In this document: positions 32,305 to 40,646 of the stretch, in pieces
Numbering within the stretch: position 1 is the stretch's first letter
Layout of the letters: the number at the start of each line of letters is the position of its first letter
Notes under the pieces: model-generated
Told to the model about the DNA's origin: nothing
What the model saw: the letters and a program-made list of their open reading frames with translations, nothing else
The model's database searches: none
Origin: an uncultured Oscillospiraceae bacterium
GTDB lineage: Bacteria; Bacillota; Clostridia; Oscillospirales; Acutalibacteraceae
Direction: 5' to 3'
DNA: 64,000 nucleotides
NCBI GenBank assembly: GCA_900539845.1
Contig: UQDP01000010.1
Location: forward strand, 21,206 to 85,205
Position numbers and translations under genes: made by a program

Positions 32305-33768
32305 ATGTATAAAATAGGTTTTGATAATGACAAGTATTTAAAAATGCAGTCCTCCAGGATCAGGGAAAGGATCTCTGAATTCGGCGGCAAGCTTTATCTT
32401 GAATTCGGCGGAAAATTGTTTGACGATTTTCACGCTTCACGTGTTTTGCCGGGTTTTGAGCCGGACAGTAAGCTGCAGATGCTGCTTCAGCTGAAAGATG
32501 AAGCGGAGATCGTTATTGTGGTCAGTGCTGAGGATATTGAAAAATGCAAGGTCAGAAGCGATTTGGGTATTACATATGATGTGGATGCACTGCGCCTTGC
32601 AAAGGCGTTTTCAGACTGCGGTCTTGTGGTGGGCAGCATAGTGCTTACAAAATATGCGCCGCAGCCGAGAGTACTTTCTTTTGAAAAAAGACTGAAAGCC
32701 GCGGGAATCCCCGTTTACCACCATTATCTGATTGACGGATATCCCTCAAACGTGGCGAATATCGTCAGCGACGAGGGCTTCGGTCAGAACGATTACATAG
32801 AAACAAAAAGAAAACTGGTCGTTGTAACGGCACCGGGTCCGGGCAGCGGAAAAATGGCCACCTGCCTTTCACAGCTTTATCATGAAAACAAGCGCGGCGT
32901 TAAAGCAGGCTACGCCAAGTTTGAAACTTTCCCGATATGGAATCTGCCGCTGCGGCATCCTGTCAATATGGCTTACGAGGCGGCAACGGCTGATCTCAAT
33001 GATATAAATATGATTGACCCGTGGCATCTTGAGGCTTACGGCAAGACTACCGTAAATTATAACAGGGATGTGGAGATCTTTCCCGTACTGAAAGCGATAT
33101 TTGAAGAGATCTACGGCTCCTGCCCCTATAAATCGCCGACCGATATGGGCGTGAATATGGCGGGCAACTGCATTTTTGATGATGAAGCCGTTTGCGAGGC
33201 GTCAAGGCAGGAGATTATAAGGCGTTATTTTGACGCCGCGAGGAACGCCGCTAAAGGTGCTGAAAACCGCGAGGAAATCTATAAGCTTGAGCTTCTTATG
33301 AAGCAGGCGGAGATCACGGAAACTTCACGCAAATGCACTGCGGCAGCAAGAGCTGTTGCTGAAAAAACAGGCCAGCCCGGCGCCGCTGCGGAGCTTGCGG
33401 ACGGTACGGTGATCACCGGCAAAACCTCTTCTCTGCTCGGCTGCATTTCGGCAACGCTCATAAACTGCCTTAAGCATCTTGCCGGAATAGACGATGATAT
33501 ACTTCTGATCGGACCCGATGTTATAAAACCTATTCAGGAGCTTAAGGTGAAATATCTGGGCAATAAAAATCCCCGCCTTCATTCAGACGAGGTGTTGATC
33601 GCACTCACGATCTCCGCGCGTACCGATAAAAACGCAGCCGCGGCGGTTGCTCAGCTTTCCAATCTTAAAAACTGTGAAATGCATTCAACCGTGCTGCTTT
33701 CGCACGTGGATGAAAACGTGCTCAAAAAGCTGGGAATGAGGCTCACATGCGAGCCTGAAAATAAATAA
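32305..33768 (+). CDS. DUF1846 family protein
   Basis: This 487-aa protein begins MYKIGFDNDKYLKMQSSRI and carries the family hallmark GGKLYLEFGGKLFDDFHASRVLPGF. A nucleotide-binding-like segment, VTAPGPGSGKMATCLSQLYHE, is near residue 175. DUF1846 proteins are widespread in anaerobic Firmicutes. Structures are known but no agreed function. AGAGGTAGG precedes ATG 32305. It sits just upstream of pyrG but with a ~90-bp gap, so co-transcription is uncertain. Confidence 0.92.
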   Translation: MYKIGFDNDKYLKMQSSRIRERISEFGGKLYLEFGGKLFDDFHASRVLPGFEPDSKLQMLLQLKDEAEIVIVVSAEDIEKCKVRSDLGITYDVDALRLAKAFSDCGLVVGSIVLTKYAPQPRVLSFEKRLKAAGIPVYHHYLIDGYPSNVANIVSDEGFGQNDYIETKRKLVVVTAPGPGSGKMATCLSQLYHENKRGVKAGYAKFETFPIWNLPLRHPVNMAYEAATADLNDINMIDPWHLEAYGKTTVNYNRDVEIFPVLKAIFEEIYGSCPYKSPTDMGVNMAGNCIFDDEAVCEASRQEIIRRYFDAARNAAKGAENREEIYKLELLMKQAEITETSRKCTAAARAVAEKTGQPGAAAELADGTVITGKTSSLLGCISATLINCLKHLAGIDDDILLIGPDVIKPIQELKVKYLGNKNPRLHSDEVLIALTISARTDKNAAAAVAQLSNLKNCEMHSTVLLSHVDENVLKKLGMRLTCEPENK

Positions 33769-33859
33769 ACGCCGGGTGTGCGGAACGAGCGAGGCATAAA
33801 AAGCGTGCCTGAATCTGTTTCGTAAGCCAAGCGGTTTTAACAAATAAGGAGGAATATTT

Positions 33860-35482
33860 GTGAACAAACCAAAGTACATATTCGTAACAGGCGGCGTTGT
33901 CAGCGGTCTCGGCAAGGGAATAACGGCGGCATCCCTCGGCAGGCTTTTAAAAGCGCGCGGACTTAAGGTGACCGCCCAGAAATTAGACCCTTATCTGAAT
34001 GTTGACCCGGGCACGATGAATCCCGTGCAGCACGGCGAGGTTTTTGTTACGGATGACGGCGCGGAAACAGACCTTGATCTGGGTCATTATGAAAGATTTA
34101 TAGATGAATCGCTTTCGCAGAATTCAAATCTCACCTCCGGCAGAGTCTACTGGAATGTTATTGCCGACGAGCGCAAGGGCGTGTACGGAGGACAGACCAT
34201 TCAGATCATACCCCACGTAACCAACGAGATCAAGCGCTATATCTACAGAAATGCCGAAACGGGCGCGGATGTGTGCCTTGTGGAAACAGGCGGCACCATC
34301 GGCGATATCGAAAGCCAGCCGTTTTTGGAGGCTATCCGCCAGTTTTCCGTTGAATACGGCAGAGAGAACTGCCTTTTCATCCATGTTACGCTCGTTCCTT
34401 ATCTTGCCGCTTCCGATGAGCTGAAATCCAAACCCACGCAGCACAGCGTGAAGGAGATGCTCGCTCTCGGTATACACCCGGATATCATCGTGTGCCGCAC
34501 GGAGCATCCGCTTACTGACGATATAAGAAACAAGATCGCGCTTTTCTGCAATGTGAAAAAGGACTGTGTTATAGAAAACAATAACTGCGATATCCTCTAT
34601 GCAGTTCCTATGATGCTGCATAAAGAGGGGCTTGATGATGTTGCCGTTAAAAAACTGCGTCTTGCATGCGGCGAGCCTGAGCTTTCGGACTGGCAGACTA
34701 TGCTCGAAGCTCTGCGCAATCCCGTGCGTACGGTCAAAATTGCTATGGTCGGCAAATATGTTGAGCTGCACGACAGCTATATTTCCGTAAACGAAGCGCT
34801 TAAACACGGCGGCATAGAGACCCGCTCGGCTGTCGATATCAACTGGATAGATTCCGAAACGCTTGAGACGGAGAACGCGGATCTTGACGCAATACTCGGA
34901 GACGCAGACGGAATACTCGTTCCCGGAGGCTTTGGCAGCAGGGGAATAGAGGGCAAGATAAAGGCGGCGAATTATGCCAGGACACAGAATATCCCTTATC
35001 TCGGCATCTGTCTCGGTATGCAGGTGGCTGTAATCGAATTCGCCCGGAATGTGCTGGGGCTTGCGGATGCAAATTCCTCAGAGATCGATTCGGATACCTC
35101 CGCTCCCGTTATAGATATTATGCCGGAACAGAAAGATGTGCAGGAAATGGGCGGCACAATGCGGCTCGGTAAATATCCCTGCGTTCTGAATCCGGAATCA
35201 AAGTCGTATCAGCTTTACGGCGCGTCCATGATCTATGAGCGCCACCGTCACCGCTATGAGGTAAATAATGATTACCGCGAGGAGTTCGCTAAAAACGGCG
35301 TTCTGTTTGCCGGTACTTCGCCGGATAATCATATCGTTGAGATGATGGAGATCCCGGCGCATCCGTGGTTCGTTGCCTGCCAGTTCCACCCGGAATTCAA
35401 AAGCAGACCAAACAGACCCCATCCGCTTTTCCGCGGCTTTGTTTCTGCCGCAGCGAAGCGCTGCGATGAAAAAGATATGTGA
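33860..35482 (+). CDS. pyrG: CTP synthase
   Basis: PyrG aminates UTP to CTP with glutamine and ATP. The N-terminal synthase domain has [17 protein letters not shown] and [12 protein letters not shown]. The C-terminal class I glutaminase has GICLGMQ (nucleophile Cys) and [12 protein letters not shown]. The length, 540 aa, is standard. The start is GTG 33860 with AAGGAGGA upstream. The leader (33769-33859) contains a small AGGCA/TGCCT stem but no obvious C-responsive slippage signal. A strong terminator follows. Confidence 0.97.
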   Translation: MNKPKYIFVTGGVVSGLGKGITAASLGRLLKARGLKVTAQKLDPYLNVDPGTMNPVQHGEVFVTDDGAETDLDLGHYERFIDESLSQNSNLTSGRVYWNVIADERKGVYGGQTIQIIPHVTNEIKRYIYRNAETGADVCLVETGGTIGDIESQPFLEAIRQFSVEYGRENCLFIHVTLVPYLAASDELKSKPTQHSVKEMLALGIHPDIIVCRTEHPLTDDIRNKIALFCNVKKDCVIENNNCDILYAVPMMLHKEGLDDVAVKKLRLACGEPELSDWQTMLEALRNPVRTVKIAMVGKYVELHDSYISVNEALKHGGIETRSAVDINWIDSETLETENADLDAILGDADGILVPGGFGSRGIEGKIKAANYARTQNIPYLGICLGMQVAVIEFARNVLGLADANSSEIDSDTSAPVIDIMPEQKDVQEMGGTMRLGKYPCVLNPESKSYQLYGASMIYERHRHRYEVNNDYREEFAKNGVLFAGTSPDNHIVEMMEIPAHPWFVACQFHPEFKSRPNRPHPLFRGFVSAAAKRCDEKDM

Positions 35483-35494
35483 TCGAATGCTTTT

Positions 35495-35526
35495 AAGCAC
35501 GCCTGAAACGGCGTGCTTATTTTTTA
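35495..35526 (+). terminator. Terminator of pyrG
   Basis: AAGCACGCC/GGCGTGCTT perfect 9-bp stem with TGAAAC loop, then ATTTTTTATAT. Confidence 0.93.
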
Positions 35527-35549
35527 TATAATGTTTATGTTTGAATTTA

Positions 35550-35578
35550 TTGACCGATTGTTCAATTTGTGCCATAAT
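35550..35578 (+). promoter_or_regulatory. Predicted promoter of the second MFS gene
   Basis: TTGACC (35550-35555), a 17-bp spacer and CATAAT (35573-35578), 21 bases before the start. Confidence 0.65.
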
Positions 35579-35599
35579 GGGCATAAAGGGGTAGATATT

Positions 35600-36913
35600 A
35601 TGAAAAATAAGGTGCATTCATCTGCAAAACTCGGCGGGCGCATATGGGCAAGCATAGTATTGTTCGGGCTTGCCGGTCAGCTTGCGTGGGTAATCGAAAA
35701 CATGTATTTTAACGTTTACCTGTTTGACGCTGTCGGCGGAACGGCAACGGATATCGCCGCTATGGTGGCTGCGTCGGCTGTTACGGCTGCCGTAACAACG
35801 CTCGTTATGGGCGCGCTGTCAGACAAAATCGGCAAGCGCAAGGTGTTTATTGTGGCAGGGTACATCATTTGGGGAATCATCACTGCTTCGTTTGGCTTCA
35901 TAACGGTGGATAACACCGAAAAAATATTCCATGTTGCAAATGCCGCCGCAACGGCGTCTGTGCTTGTTATCATTATGGACTGTGTTATGACGTTCTTCGG
36001 CTCAACCGCGTTTGACGCTGCGTTCAACAGTTGGGTCACGGATGTAACGGACAGCTCAAACCGCGGCAGAGCTGAAACGGTTCTTCAGGCGCTGCCTTTG
36101 CTTGCCATAATTATCGTTTTCGGTGTTCTGGACGGATTTAAGCAAAGAGGCGAGTGGCAAACCTTTTTTCTCATCGTGGGCATAGCAACAACGGTCTGCG
36201 GCATAATCGGCGCTTTCTTTCTTAAAGATAAACCCGGCATAAAGGCAAGTGACGGGAATTATTTTAAAAATATCTTTTACGGCTTCCGCCCCTCCACAAT
36301 TAAAAACAACAAAAAGCTTTATATTGCTTTTCTGCCGTTTTGCATTTTCAGCATAGCTTATCAGGTATTTATGCCGTATATTATGATCTATCTTGAAAAA
36401 ACGCTCGGAATAACGGATTACGCCATTCCGCTGGGAGTCATTCTGATTGTTTCGGCAGTCATTTCGGTGCTCTTCGGCAAGGTCATAGATAAATTCGGAA
36501 AAATACGCTGTCTGCTGCCGGCGGCAATCGCGCTCGTTATAGGCTTTGTGCTCATGTATTTCGCAAAGGGCGATAATCTGCCTGTGCTGATGATCTTCGG
36601 CGCCATTATGATGGGTGCTTATCTTGTTGCCTCCGCGTGTATATGCGGCACGATCAGGGATTATACACCCCAGGATAAAGTGGGGCTCTTTCAGGGCGTC
36701 AGAATGGTGTTCCAGGTGCTCATACCAATGGTAACAGGCCCTTATATCGGCGCGGCGGTCATCGAAAACAATAATCAGACTTATGTTGAGCTCGGAACGG
36801 TCAAGAATATTCCCACCGCGAATATTTTCCTTGCCTCTGCGGCGGTCGCCGTCTTTGCTCTGATACCGATAATCGTGCTGCTCAAAAAGGAAAAAAGCAA
36901 AAATTCCATATAA
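35600..36913 (+). CDS. MFS (GPH-type) transporter
   Basis: This ~437-aa, 12-helix facilitator carries the MFS loop MGALSDKIGKRKVFI (2-3 loop) and the symmetric LFGKVIDKFGKIRCLLP. It has conserved NMYFNVYLFD near helix 1-2, as in sugar/cation symporters of the GPH class. ATG 35600 is chosen (AAAGGGG upstream); the frame extends 29 codons further but that part overlaps the promoter. It is monocistronic between pyrG and gapA. The substrate is unknown. Confidence 0.85.
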   Translation: MKNKVHSSAKLGGRIWASIVLFGLAGQLAWVIENMYFNVYLFDAVGGTATDIAAMVAASAVTAAVTTLVMGALSDKIGKRKVFIVAGYIIWGIITASFGFITVDNTEKIFHVANAAATASVLVIIMDCVMTFFGSTAFDAAFNSWVTDVTDSSNRGRAETVLQALPLLAIIIVFGVLDGFKQRGEWQTFFLIVGIATTVCGIIGAFFLKDKPGIKASDGNYFKNIFYGFRPSTIKNNKKLYIAFLPFCIFSIAYQVFMPYIMIYLEKTLGITDYAIPLGVILIVSAVISVLFGKVIDKFGKIRCLLPAAIALVIGFVLMYFAKGDNLPVLMIFGAIMMGAYLVASACICGTIRDYTPQDKVGLFQGVRMVFQVLIPMVTGPYIGAAVIENNNQTYVELGTVKNIPTANIFLASAAVAVFALIPIIVLLKKEKSKNSI

Positions 36914-36978
36914 TAACAGCCGCTTTGGCGCACCGTTTTGTTTAGATTTAACAAAGTTTTTCAAATGGAAAAAAATGC

Positions 36979-37007
36979 TTGATATTCGGGCTGAAAGAGT
37001 ATAAAAT
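36979..37007 (+). promoter_or_regulatory. Predicted promoter of gapA
   Basis: TTGATA (36979-36984), a 17-bp spacer and TAAAAT (37002-37007). Confidence 0.5.
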
Positions 37008-37070
37008 ATATAGCGATAAAATATTGTCAATCCAATATTTTAAAATCTAAATTAACGGAGGTAAAATCCA

Positions 37071-38084
37071 ATGGTAAAAGTTGCTATTAACGGTTTCGGC
37101 CGTATCGGTCGTCTTGCTTTCCGCCAGATGTTCGGCGCAGAGGGCTACGAAGTTGTTGCTATCAACGATCTTACAAGCCCCAAGATGCTTGCTCATCTTC
37201 TCAAGTATGATTCATCACAGGGCAAATATGCTCTTGCCGATAAGGTAGAGGCAACCGACGATTCCATCATCGTAGACGGTCAGGAAATCAAGATTTATGC
37301 TAAGGCTGACGCTTCTGAGCTGCCTTGGGGCGAGCTTGGTGTTGACGTTGTTCTTGAGTGCACAGGTTTCTACACCTCTAAGGAAAAGGCTTCTGCCCAC
37401 ATCAAGGCAGGCGCGCGCAAGGTCGTTATTTCCGCTCCCGCCGGCAACGATCTTCCCACTATCGTTTACAATGTAAACCACGAAACACTTAAGCCGGAAG
37501 ACACTGTTATTTCAGCCGCTTCCTGCACAACAAACTGCCTTGCTCCCATGGCAAAGGCTCTGAACGATTACGCTCCTATCCAGAGCGGTATCATGTGCAC
37601 GATTCACGCTTACACAGGCGATCAGATGACTCTTGACGGTCCGCAGAGAAAGGGCGATCTTCGCCGTTCACGTGCTGCTGCCGTTAACATCGTTCCGAAC
37701 TCAACAGGCGCTGCAAAGGCAATCGGTCTTGTAATTCCTGAGCTCAACGGCAAGCTTATCGGCTCTGCTCAGCGTGTTCCCACTCCCACAGGTTCAACAA
37801 CAATCCTTACTGCTGTTGTTAAGGGAAATGATATCACGGTTGACGGTATCAACGCCGCTATGAAGGCTGCTGCAACAGAGAGCTTCGGCTACAACACCGA
37901 TGAAATCGTTTCTTCCGATATCGTTGGTATGCGTTACGGCTCACTCTTTGATGCTACTCAGACAATGGTTCTTAAGCTTGCAGACGATCTCTATGAGGTT
38001 CAGGTTGTTTCTTGGTATGATAACGAGAACAGCTACACTTCACAGATGGTTCGCACAATCAAGTACTTCTCAGAGCTTGGCTAA
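37071..38084 (+). CDS. gapA: Glyceraldehyde-3-phosphate dehydrogenase (type I)
   Basis: This 337-aa phosphorylating GAPDH has the Rossmann [13 protein letters not shown] at the N-terminus, the catalytic [12 protein letters not shown] (Cys ~151) and HAYTGDQ, and [14 protein letters not shown] at the C-terminus. It catalyses the NAD-dependent oxidative step of glycolysis in the cytoplasm. GGAGGT precedes ATG 37071. Codon use is heavily biased, and a GNRA-loop terminator follows, both fitting high expression. Confidence 0.97.
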   Translation: MVKVAINGFGRIGRLAFRQMFGAEGYEVVAINDLTSPKMLAHLLKYDSSQGKYALADKVEATDDSIIVDGQEIKIYAKADASELPWGELGVDVVLECTGFYTSKEKASAHIKAGARKVVISAPAGNDLPTIVYNVNHETLKPEDTVISAASCTTNCLAPMAKALNDYAPIQSGIMCTIHAYTGDQMTLDGPQRKGDLRRSRAAAVNIVPNSTGAAKAIGLVIPELNGKLIGSAQRVPTPTGSTTILTAVVKGNDITVDGINAAMKAAATESFGYNTDEIVSSDIVGMRYGSLFDATQTMVLKLADDLYEVQVVSWYDNENSYTSQMVRTIKYFSELG

Positions 38085-38106
38085 GCCGAACAGAATATAG
38101 AAATCA

Positions 38107-38134
38107 AGCGGAGCCGCAAGGCTCCGCTTTTTCT
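38107..38134 (+). terminator. Terminator of gapA
   Basis: AGCGGAGCC-GCAA-GGCTCCGCT, a 9-bp stem with a GNRA tetraloop, then TTTTTC. It also separates the convergent small gene at 38136. Confidence 0.95.
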
Positions 38135-38135
38135 G

Positions 38136-38309
38136 TTATTCCGATATTTTAGTAGACTGCTTTTCTCTGTGCCGTGTAAATGTTATTGTGTAATCTCCGT
38201 GAACGGGGTTGTAAATATAGAGTAATAATTGGTTTACTGCATAGCAGAAGGTATTGTATTCCGCCTTTTCTGTTTTCCCGTTACGGTCAGTTCGTGTAAT
38301 AATATACAT
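38136..38309 (-). CDS. Small basic protein, 57 aa, unknown
   Basis: ATG (plus-strand CAT 38307-38309) is preceded by GGAAAGGATTA. The product reads MYIITRTDRNGKTEKAEYNTF...LLLYIYNPVHGDYTITFTRHREKQ. It is divergent from the XRE gene at 38424. Two AAGTAA-type operators (38346-38386) lie between them, so the pair may be one regulated module. I do not recognise the family; a short DNA- or RNA-binding protein is possible. Confidence 0.55.
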   Translation of the reverse strand: MYIITRTDRNGKTEKAEYNTFCYAVNQLLLYIYNPVHGDYTITFTRHREKQSTKISE

Positions 38310-38345
38310 ATCTATAATCCTTTCCGTTTATTTTAACAATATTAT

Positions 38346-38386
38346 AAGTAACTTATTACTTAATGCCAACAAGTAATTTGTTACTT
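38346..38386. promoter_or_regulatory. Two palindromic operators of the XRE regulator
   Basis: AAGTAA-CTTA-TTACTT (38346-38361) and AAGTAA-TTTG-TTACTT (38371-38386) are identical in half-sites and spaced 25 bp start to start. They lie between the divergent small gene and the XRE gene. Confidence 0.8.
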
Positions 38387-38423
38387 ATTATATAACAAAT
38401 ATAAACGAGACGAAAGGAAGAAG

Positions 38424-38654
38424 ATGATTATGACTTATGTTCAAAGAATAAGAGATTTAAGAGAAGATATGGATATAACGCAGGAAGAAGTAGCGAAAAT
38501 TCTTAATACGACTCAGGGGTATTACAGTAAATATGAATTGGGAATAAGAAAATTGCCAATCGACCATCTTATAACGTTATGCAAGTTTTATAATGTTACT
38601 GCGGATTATATTTTGGGTTTTACGAACGATCCCAAGCCATTGCCTAAAAAATGA
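38424..38654 (+). CDS. XRE-family regulator
   Basis: This 76-aa HTH protein reads RIRDLREDMDITQEEVAKILNTTQGYYSKYELGIRKLPIDHLITLCKFYNVTADYILGFT. AAAGGAAGA precedes ATG 38424, and ATG 38430 is also possible. It resembles the XRE protein at 39444-39668 in length and ending (both end in PKK). The AAGTAA palindromes upstream are its likely autoregulatory sites. Confidence 0.9.
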   Translation: MIMTYVQRIRDLREDMDITQEEVAKILNTTQGYYSKYELGIRKLPIDHLITLCKFYNVTADYILGFTNDPKPLPKK

Positions 38655-38773
38655 TTTTACATATTTTTACGGTTGTTAAAAGCAATATTAAATATTGATA
38701 AACTTTTAACGATTGGTGTTGTGTTTCAGATCCTCCGTATTATAATGTTATATAAATTCAGAGGAGGGTCTTG

Positions 38774-39412
38774 ATGGAAAGAAAGAATTTTACTTTTTTT
38801 CAATATGTGTGGATTTTTATTGTAAGCTGTTATGCAGGCTTTATTGTTGAAACGCTTTGGTGCCTTATTAAAAACGGTTACATAGAAAGCCGTAAATCCC
38901 TTGTGCTTGGCCATCTCAGCGTGGCGTACGGAATGGGCGCCGTATTGCTCACTCTTATACTTGTTCGGTTTCGCAACGCAAAGCTGTGGAAGATATTTCT
39001 GATCGCGTTTGTAAGCGGGACGGTAACGGAATATATTTGTTCCCTCGGTCAGGAGATTTGCTTCGGCACGGTTGCGTGGGATTACAGCCATCTGCCGCTT
39101 AATATAAACGGCAGGGTCTGCCTTTTGTATTCGCTTTTCTGGGGCGTGCTCGGCGTGTTCTGGGTAAAGGTTATGATTCCTTTTATGAACAGGATATTCA
39201 ACGCTGTTCACCTGCCGGGTGAAAAAATAATCGTGTGGGCGTTTATCGCATTTTTTGTTTTTGACTGTGCGCTTTCCGCCTCTGCGGCACTGCGTATGAA
39301 CGAAAGGGCGCAGGGAGTAGCCCCATCAAATAAAATAGATCAGTTTTTGGATACTCATTATACTGATGAAAAAATGAATGAGATCTATGCAAATTCAAGA
39401 CCTGCTGATTAA
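38774..39412 (+). CDS. CmpB-type (PF06541) putative ABC-transporter membrane protein
   Basis: This is a 212-aa membrane protein with about five helices. The family signature is seen as YAGFIVETLWCLIKNGYIESRKSLVLGHLSVAYGMGAVLL, then GTVTEYICSLGQEICFGTVAWDYS and NINGRVCLLYSLFWGVLG. The PF06541 family is annotated as ABC-transporter type IV, but no ATPase accompanies it here, so a transport role is doubtful. ATG 38774 follows GAGGAGGG by 6 bases. Confidence 0.82.
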   Translation: MERKNFTFFQYVWIFIVSCYAGFIVETLWCLIKNGYIESRKSLVLGHLSVAYGMGAVLLTLILVRFRNAKLWKIFLIAFVSGTVTEYICSLGQEICFGTVAWDYSHLPLNINGRVCLLYSLFWGVLGVFWVKVMIPFMNRIFNAVHLPGEKIIVWAFIAFFVFDCALSASAALRMNERAQGVAPSNKIDQFLDTHYTDEKMNEIYANSRPAD

Positions 39413-39416
39413 ACAA

Positions 39417-39444
39417 ATGCGCCGTGATTTTAATCACGGCGCAT
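39417..39444. terminator. Bidirectional terminator
   Basis: A 28-bp perfect palindrome, ATGCGCCGTGATT/AATCACGGCGCAT with a TT centre, followed by CATTTTTTC on the plus strand. It overlaps the stop of the convergent XRE gene. Confidence 0.9.
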
Positions 39445-39668
39445 CATTTTTTCGGAATCGTTTTGTATTCGTCCGTTAGCCCCAAAAGATAGTCCGCGGA
39501 AATGTTATAAAATCTGCACACTTTCATGATAAATCCGGCTTTTATTTCATTTATTCCCGTTTCATATCTTCTGTATTGTTCTCTTTTCAGCCCCAGCATC
39601 TTAGCAACCTGCTCTTGTGTAAGATCCCGGTCTTTTCTTAAATCTTCCAGTCTTTGTGTATAATGCAT
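39444..39668 (-). CDS. XRE-family regulator
   Basis: This 74-aa HTH protein reads RLEDLRKDRDLTQEQVAKMLGLKREQYRRYETGINEIKAGFIMKVCRFYNISADYLLGLTDE. It is a close relative of the XRE protein at 38424 and converges on the CmpB gene. Its promoter region contains a TATAAT (minus strand, 39702-39697) and two CTACA(A/G)AAGTGT sites (39712-39750) that may be operators. Confidence 0.9.
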   Translation of the reverse strand: MHYTQRLEDLRKDRDLTQEQVAKMLGLKREQYRRYETGINEIKAGFIMKVCRFYNISADYLLGLTDEYKTIPKK

Positions 39669-39711
39669 AAAATTACCGCCTGAATTTTGTTAAAAAAATT
39701 ATACCACTAAA

Positions 39712-39750
39712 TGCTACAAAAGTGTTGCAAATACTACAGAAGTGTGGTAT
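39712..39750. promoter_or_regulatory. Paired operator-like sites upstream of the XRE gene
   Basis: TGCTACAAAAGTGTTGCA (39712-39729) and ATACTACAGAAGTGTGGTAT (39731-39750) share the core CTACARAAGTGT and are each roughly palindromic at their ends. A TATAAT box faces each way (39697-39702 minus, 39747-39752 plus). Confidence 0.6.
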
Positions 39751-39806
39751 AATCTGACCAAATAAAAAAGGTGCATCGAAAAATCCGCCTTTTTAATACC
39801 GCACGC

Positions 39807-40025
39807 TCAAAGCGGCTGTTCGTCATCTGATTCAACATATTCCAAAATATCTTCAACACGGCAGTTCAGAATACGGCACAGATCATTGATCTTCAAAGTG
39901 CTGATACCGCGATTGCGGCGCAGTCTGTCAATAGTGGAACTGCTTATATGATATTTGTTGATAAGCGTGTAAGTGCTTATGCCTTTGTCTTTCAGCGTTT
40001 TCCAAAACGGATCATAGATAATCAT
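39807..40025 (-). CDS. Cro/XRE-type HTH protein
   Basis: This is a ~72-aa HTH protein from ATG 40025: WKTLKDKGISTYTLINKYHISSSTIDRLRRNRGISTLKINDLCRILNCRVEDILEYV, the Cro/C1-type HTH_26 layout. The frame stays open upstream to 40154, but that part lies under the divergent ncRNA promoter, so the shorter start is preferred. No strong ribosome site is visible. It may regulate the adjacent ncRNA promoter (inference). Confidence 0.78.
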   Translation of the reverse strand: MIIYDPFWKTLKDKGISTYTLINKYHISSSTIDRLRRNRGISTLKINDLCRILNCRVEDILEYVESDDEQPL

Positions 40026-40068
40026 AATTCTATTATCACCGTTTTTATAATAAAATGCGGTCATATAC

Positions 40069-40097
40069 TTGACAATAGTCACAATAACGACTATAAT
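40069..40097 (+). promoter_or_regulatory. Perfect consensus promoter of 6S-like RNA
   Basis: TTGACA (40069-40074), exactly 17 bp and TATAAT (40092-40097): a fully consensus sigma-A promoter with no ORF behind it. Confidence 0.85.
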
Positions 40098-40103
40098 AAT
40101 AGA

Positions 40104-40294
40104 GAAAGGCAAAGGCGGTTCGCGGCAACCCTTTTGGTAGAATTTACGGCACACAACTGAAACCGCTGTTTCAGGTAAATTCTGTCTCCAACCACATTCT
40201 CTTAAACAAGCGATAAGTTTTTGCCTTTCATTTTCATATGCCGTGATTTGTCGGCATAATAAGGATGGCCCCCGAAGCCTTTAGCTTCGGGGGC
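40104..40294 (+). ncRNA. Rod-shaped noncoding RNA, 6S-RNA-like
   Basis: The transcript begins GAAAGGCAAA (40104-40113), which pairs with TTTGCCTTTC (40220-40229). After a large, mostly unpaired bubble comes the stem AGAATTTAC/GTAAATTCT (40139-40147 with 40175-40183), capped by CTGAAA-CCGCTG-TTTCAG (40157-40174). A long rod with closing stem, central bubble and terminal hairpin is the 6S RNA layout; 6S sequesters sigma-A RNA polymerase. Downstream hairpins ATGCCG/CGGCAT (40238-40257) and GCCCCCGAAGC/GCTTCGGGGGC (40268-40294) may form the 3' end. The 6S identity is inferred from shape and promoter only. Confidence 0.55.
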
Positions 40295-40646
40295 TTAGGC
40301 TGTCGATAAAGTCGGCTGAACCGCACAGAAAAATAAATCTATCTTATAAATAGAAAATTGCAGAGGAGCGATGCCCGCATCGCTCCGTTTTAGTCCTTAC
40401 AAAGGAATAAAGCCGCCCAAGTCCTCAACTTGAGCGGCTTTGCGCTTTCCGCCTTTGTCGGCTTTACCGTACCTATGTACGCCTGCAAGCCGGAAAAGGC
40501 GGAATTCAGCTCGATTTCTCAAAGCCTATTCAGCGCGTGTAGGGTGCATTCTTTTCTGCATTTATAACTTTTCCACACGCTGAACCCCCGAAGCTTTTAG
40601 CTTCGGGGGCTTTCGTCATATATCGCAATGAAAAATTTATACAATA
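40295..40646. other. Gene-free block of successive RNA hairpins
   Basis: No coding frame is convincing. Hairpins follow one another. GGAGCGATG/CATCGCTCC then GTTTT (40365-40391) is terminator-like. AAAGCCGC/GCGGCTTT with inner CAAGT/ACTTG occupies 40409-40441. A long rod, TTCCGCCTTT/AAAGGCGGAA with inner CGGCTT/AAGCCG and GTAC/GTAC, occupies 40447-40504. A CCCCCGAAGC/GCTTCGGGGG hairpin (40585-40610) nearly duplicates the one at 40268-40294. The block may encode further small RNAs or be an element bounded by the two duplicate hairpins. Confidence 0.6.
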
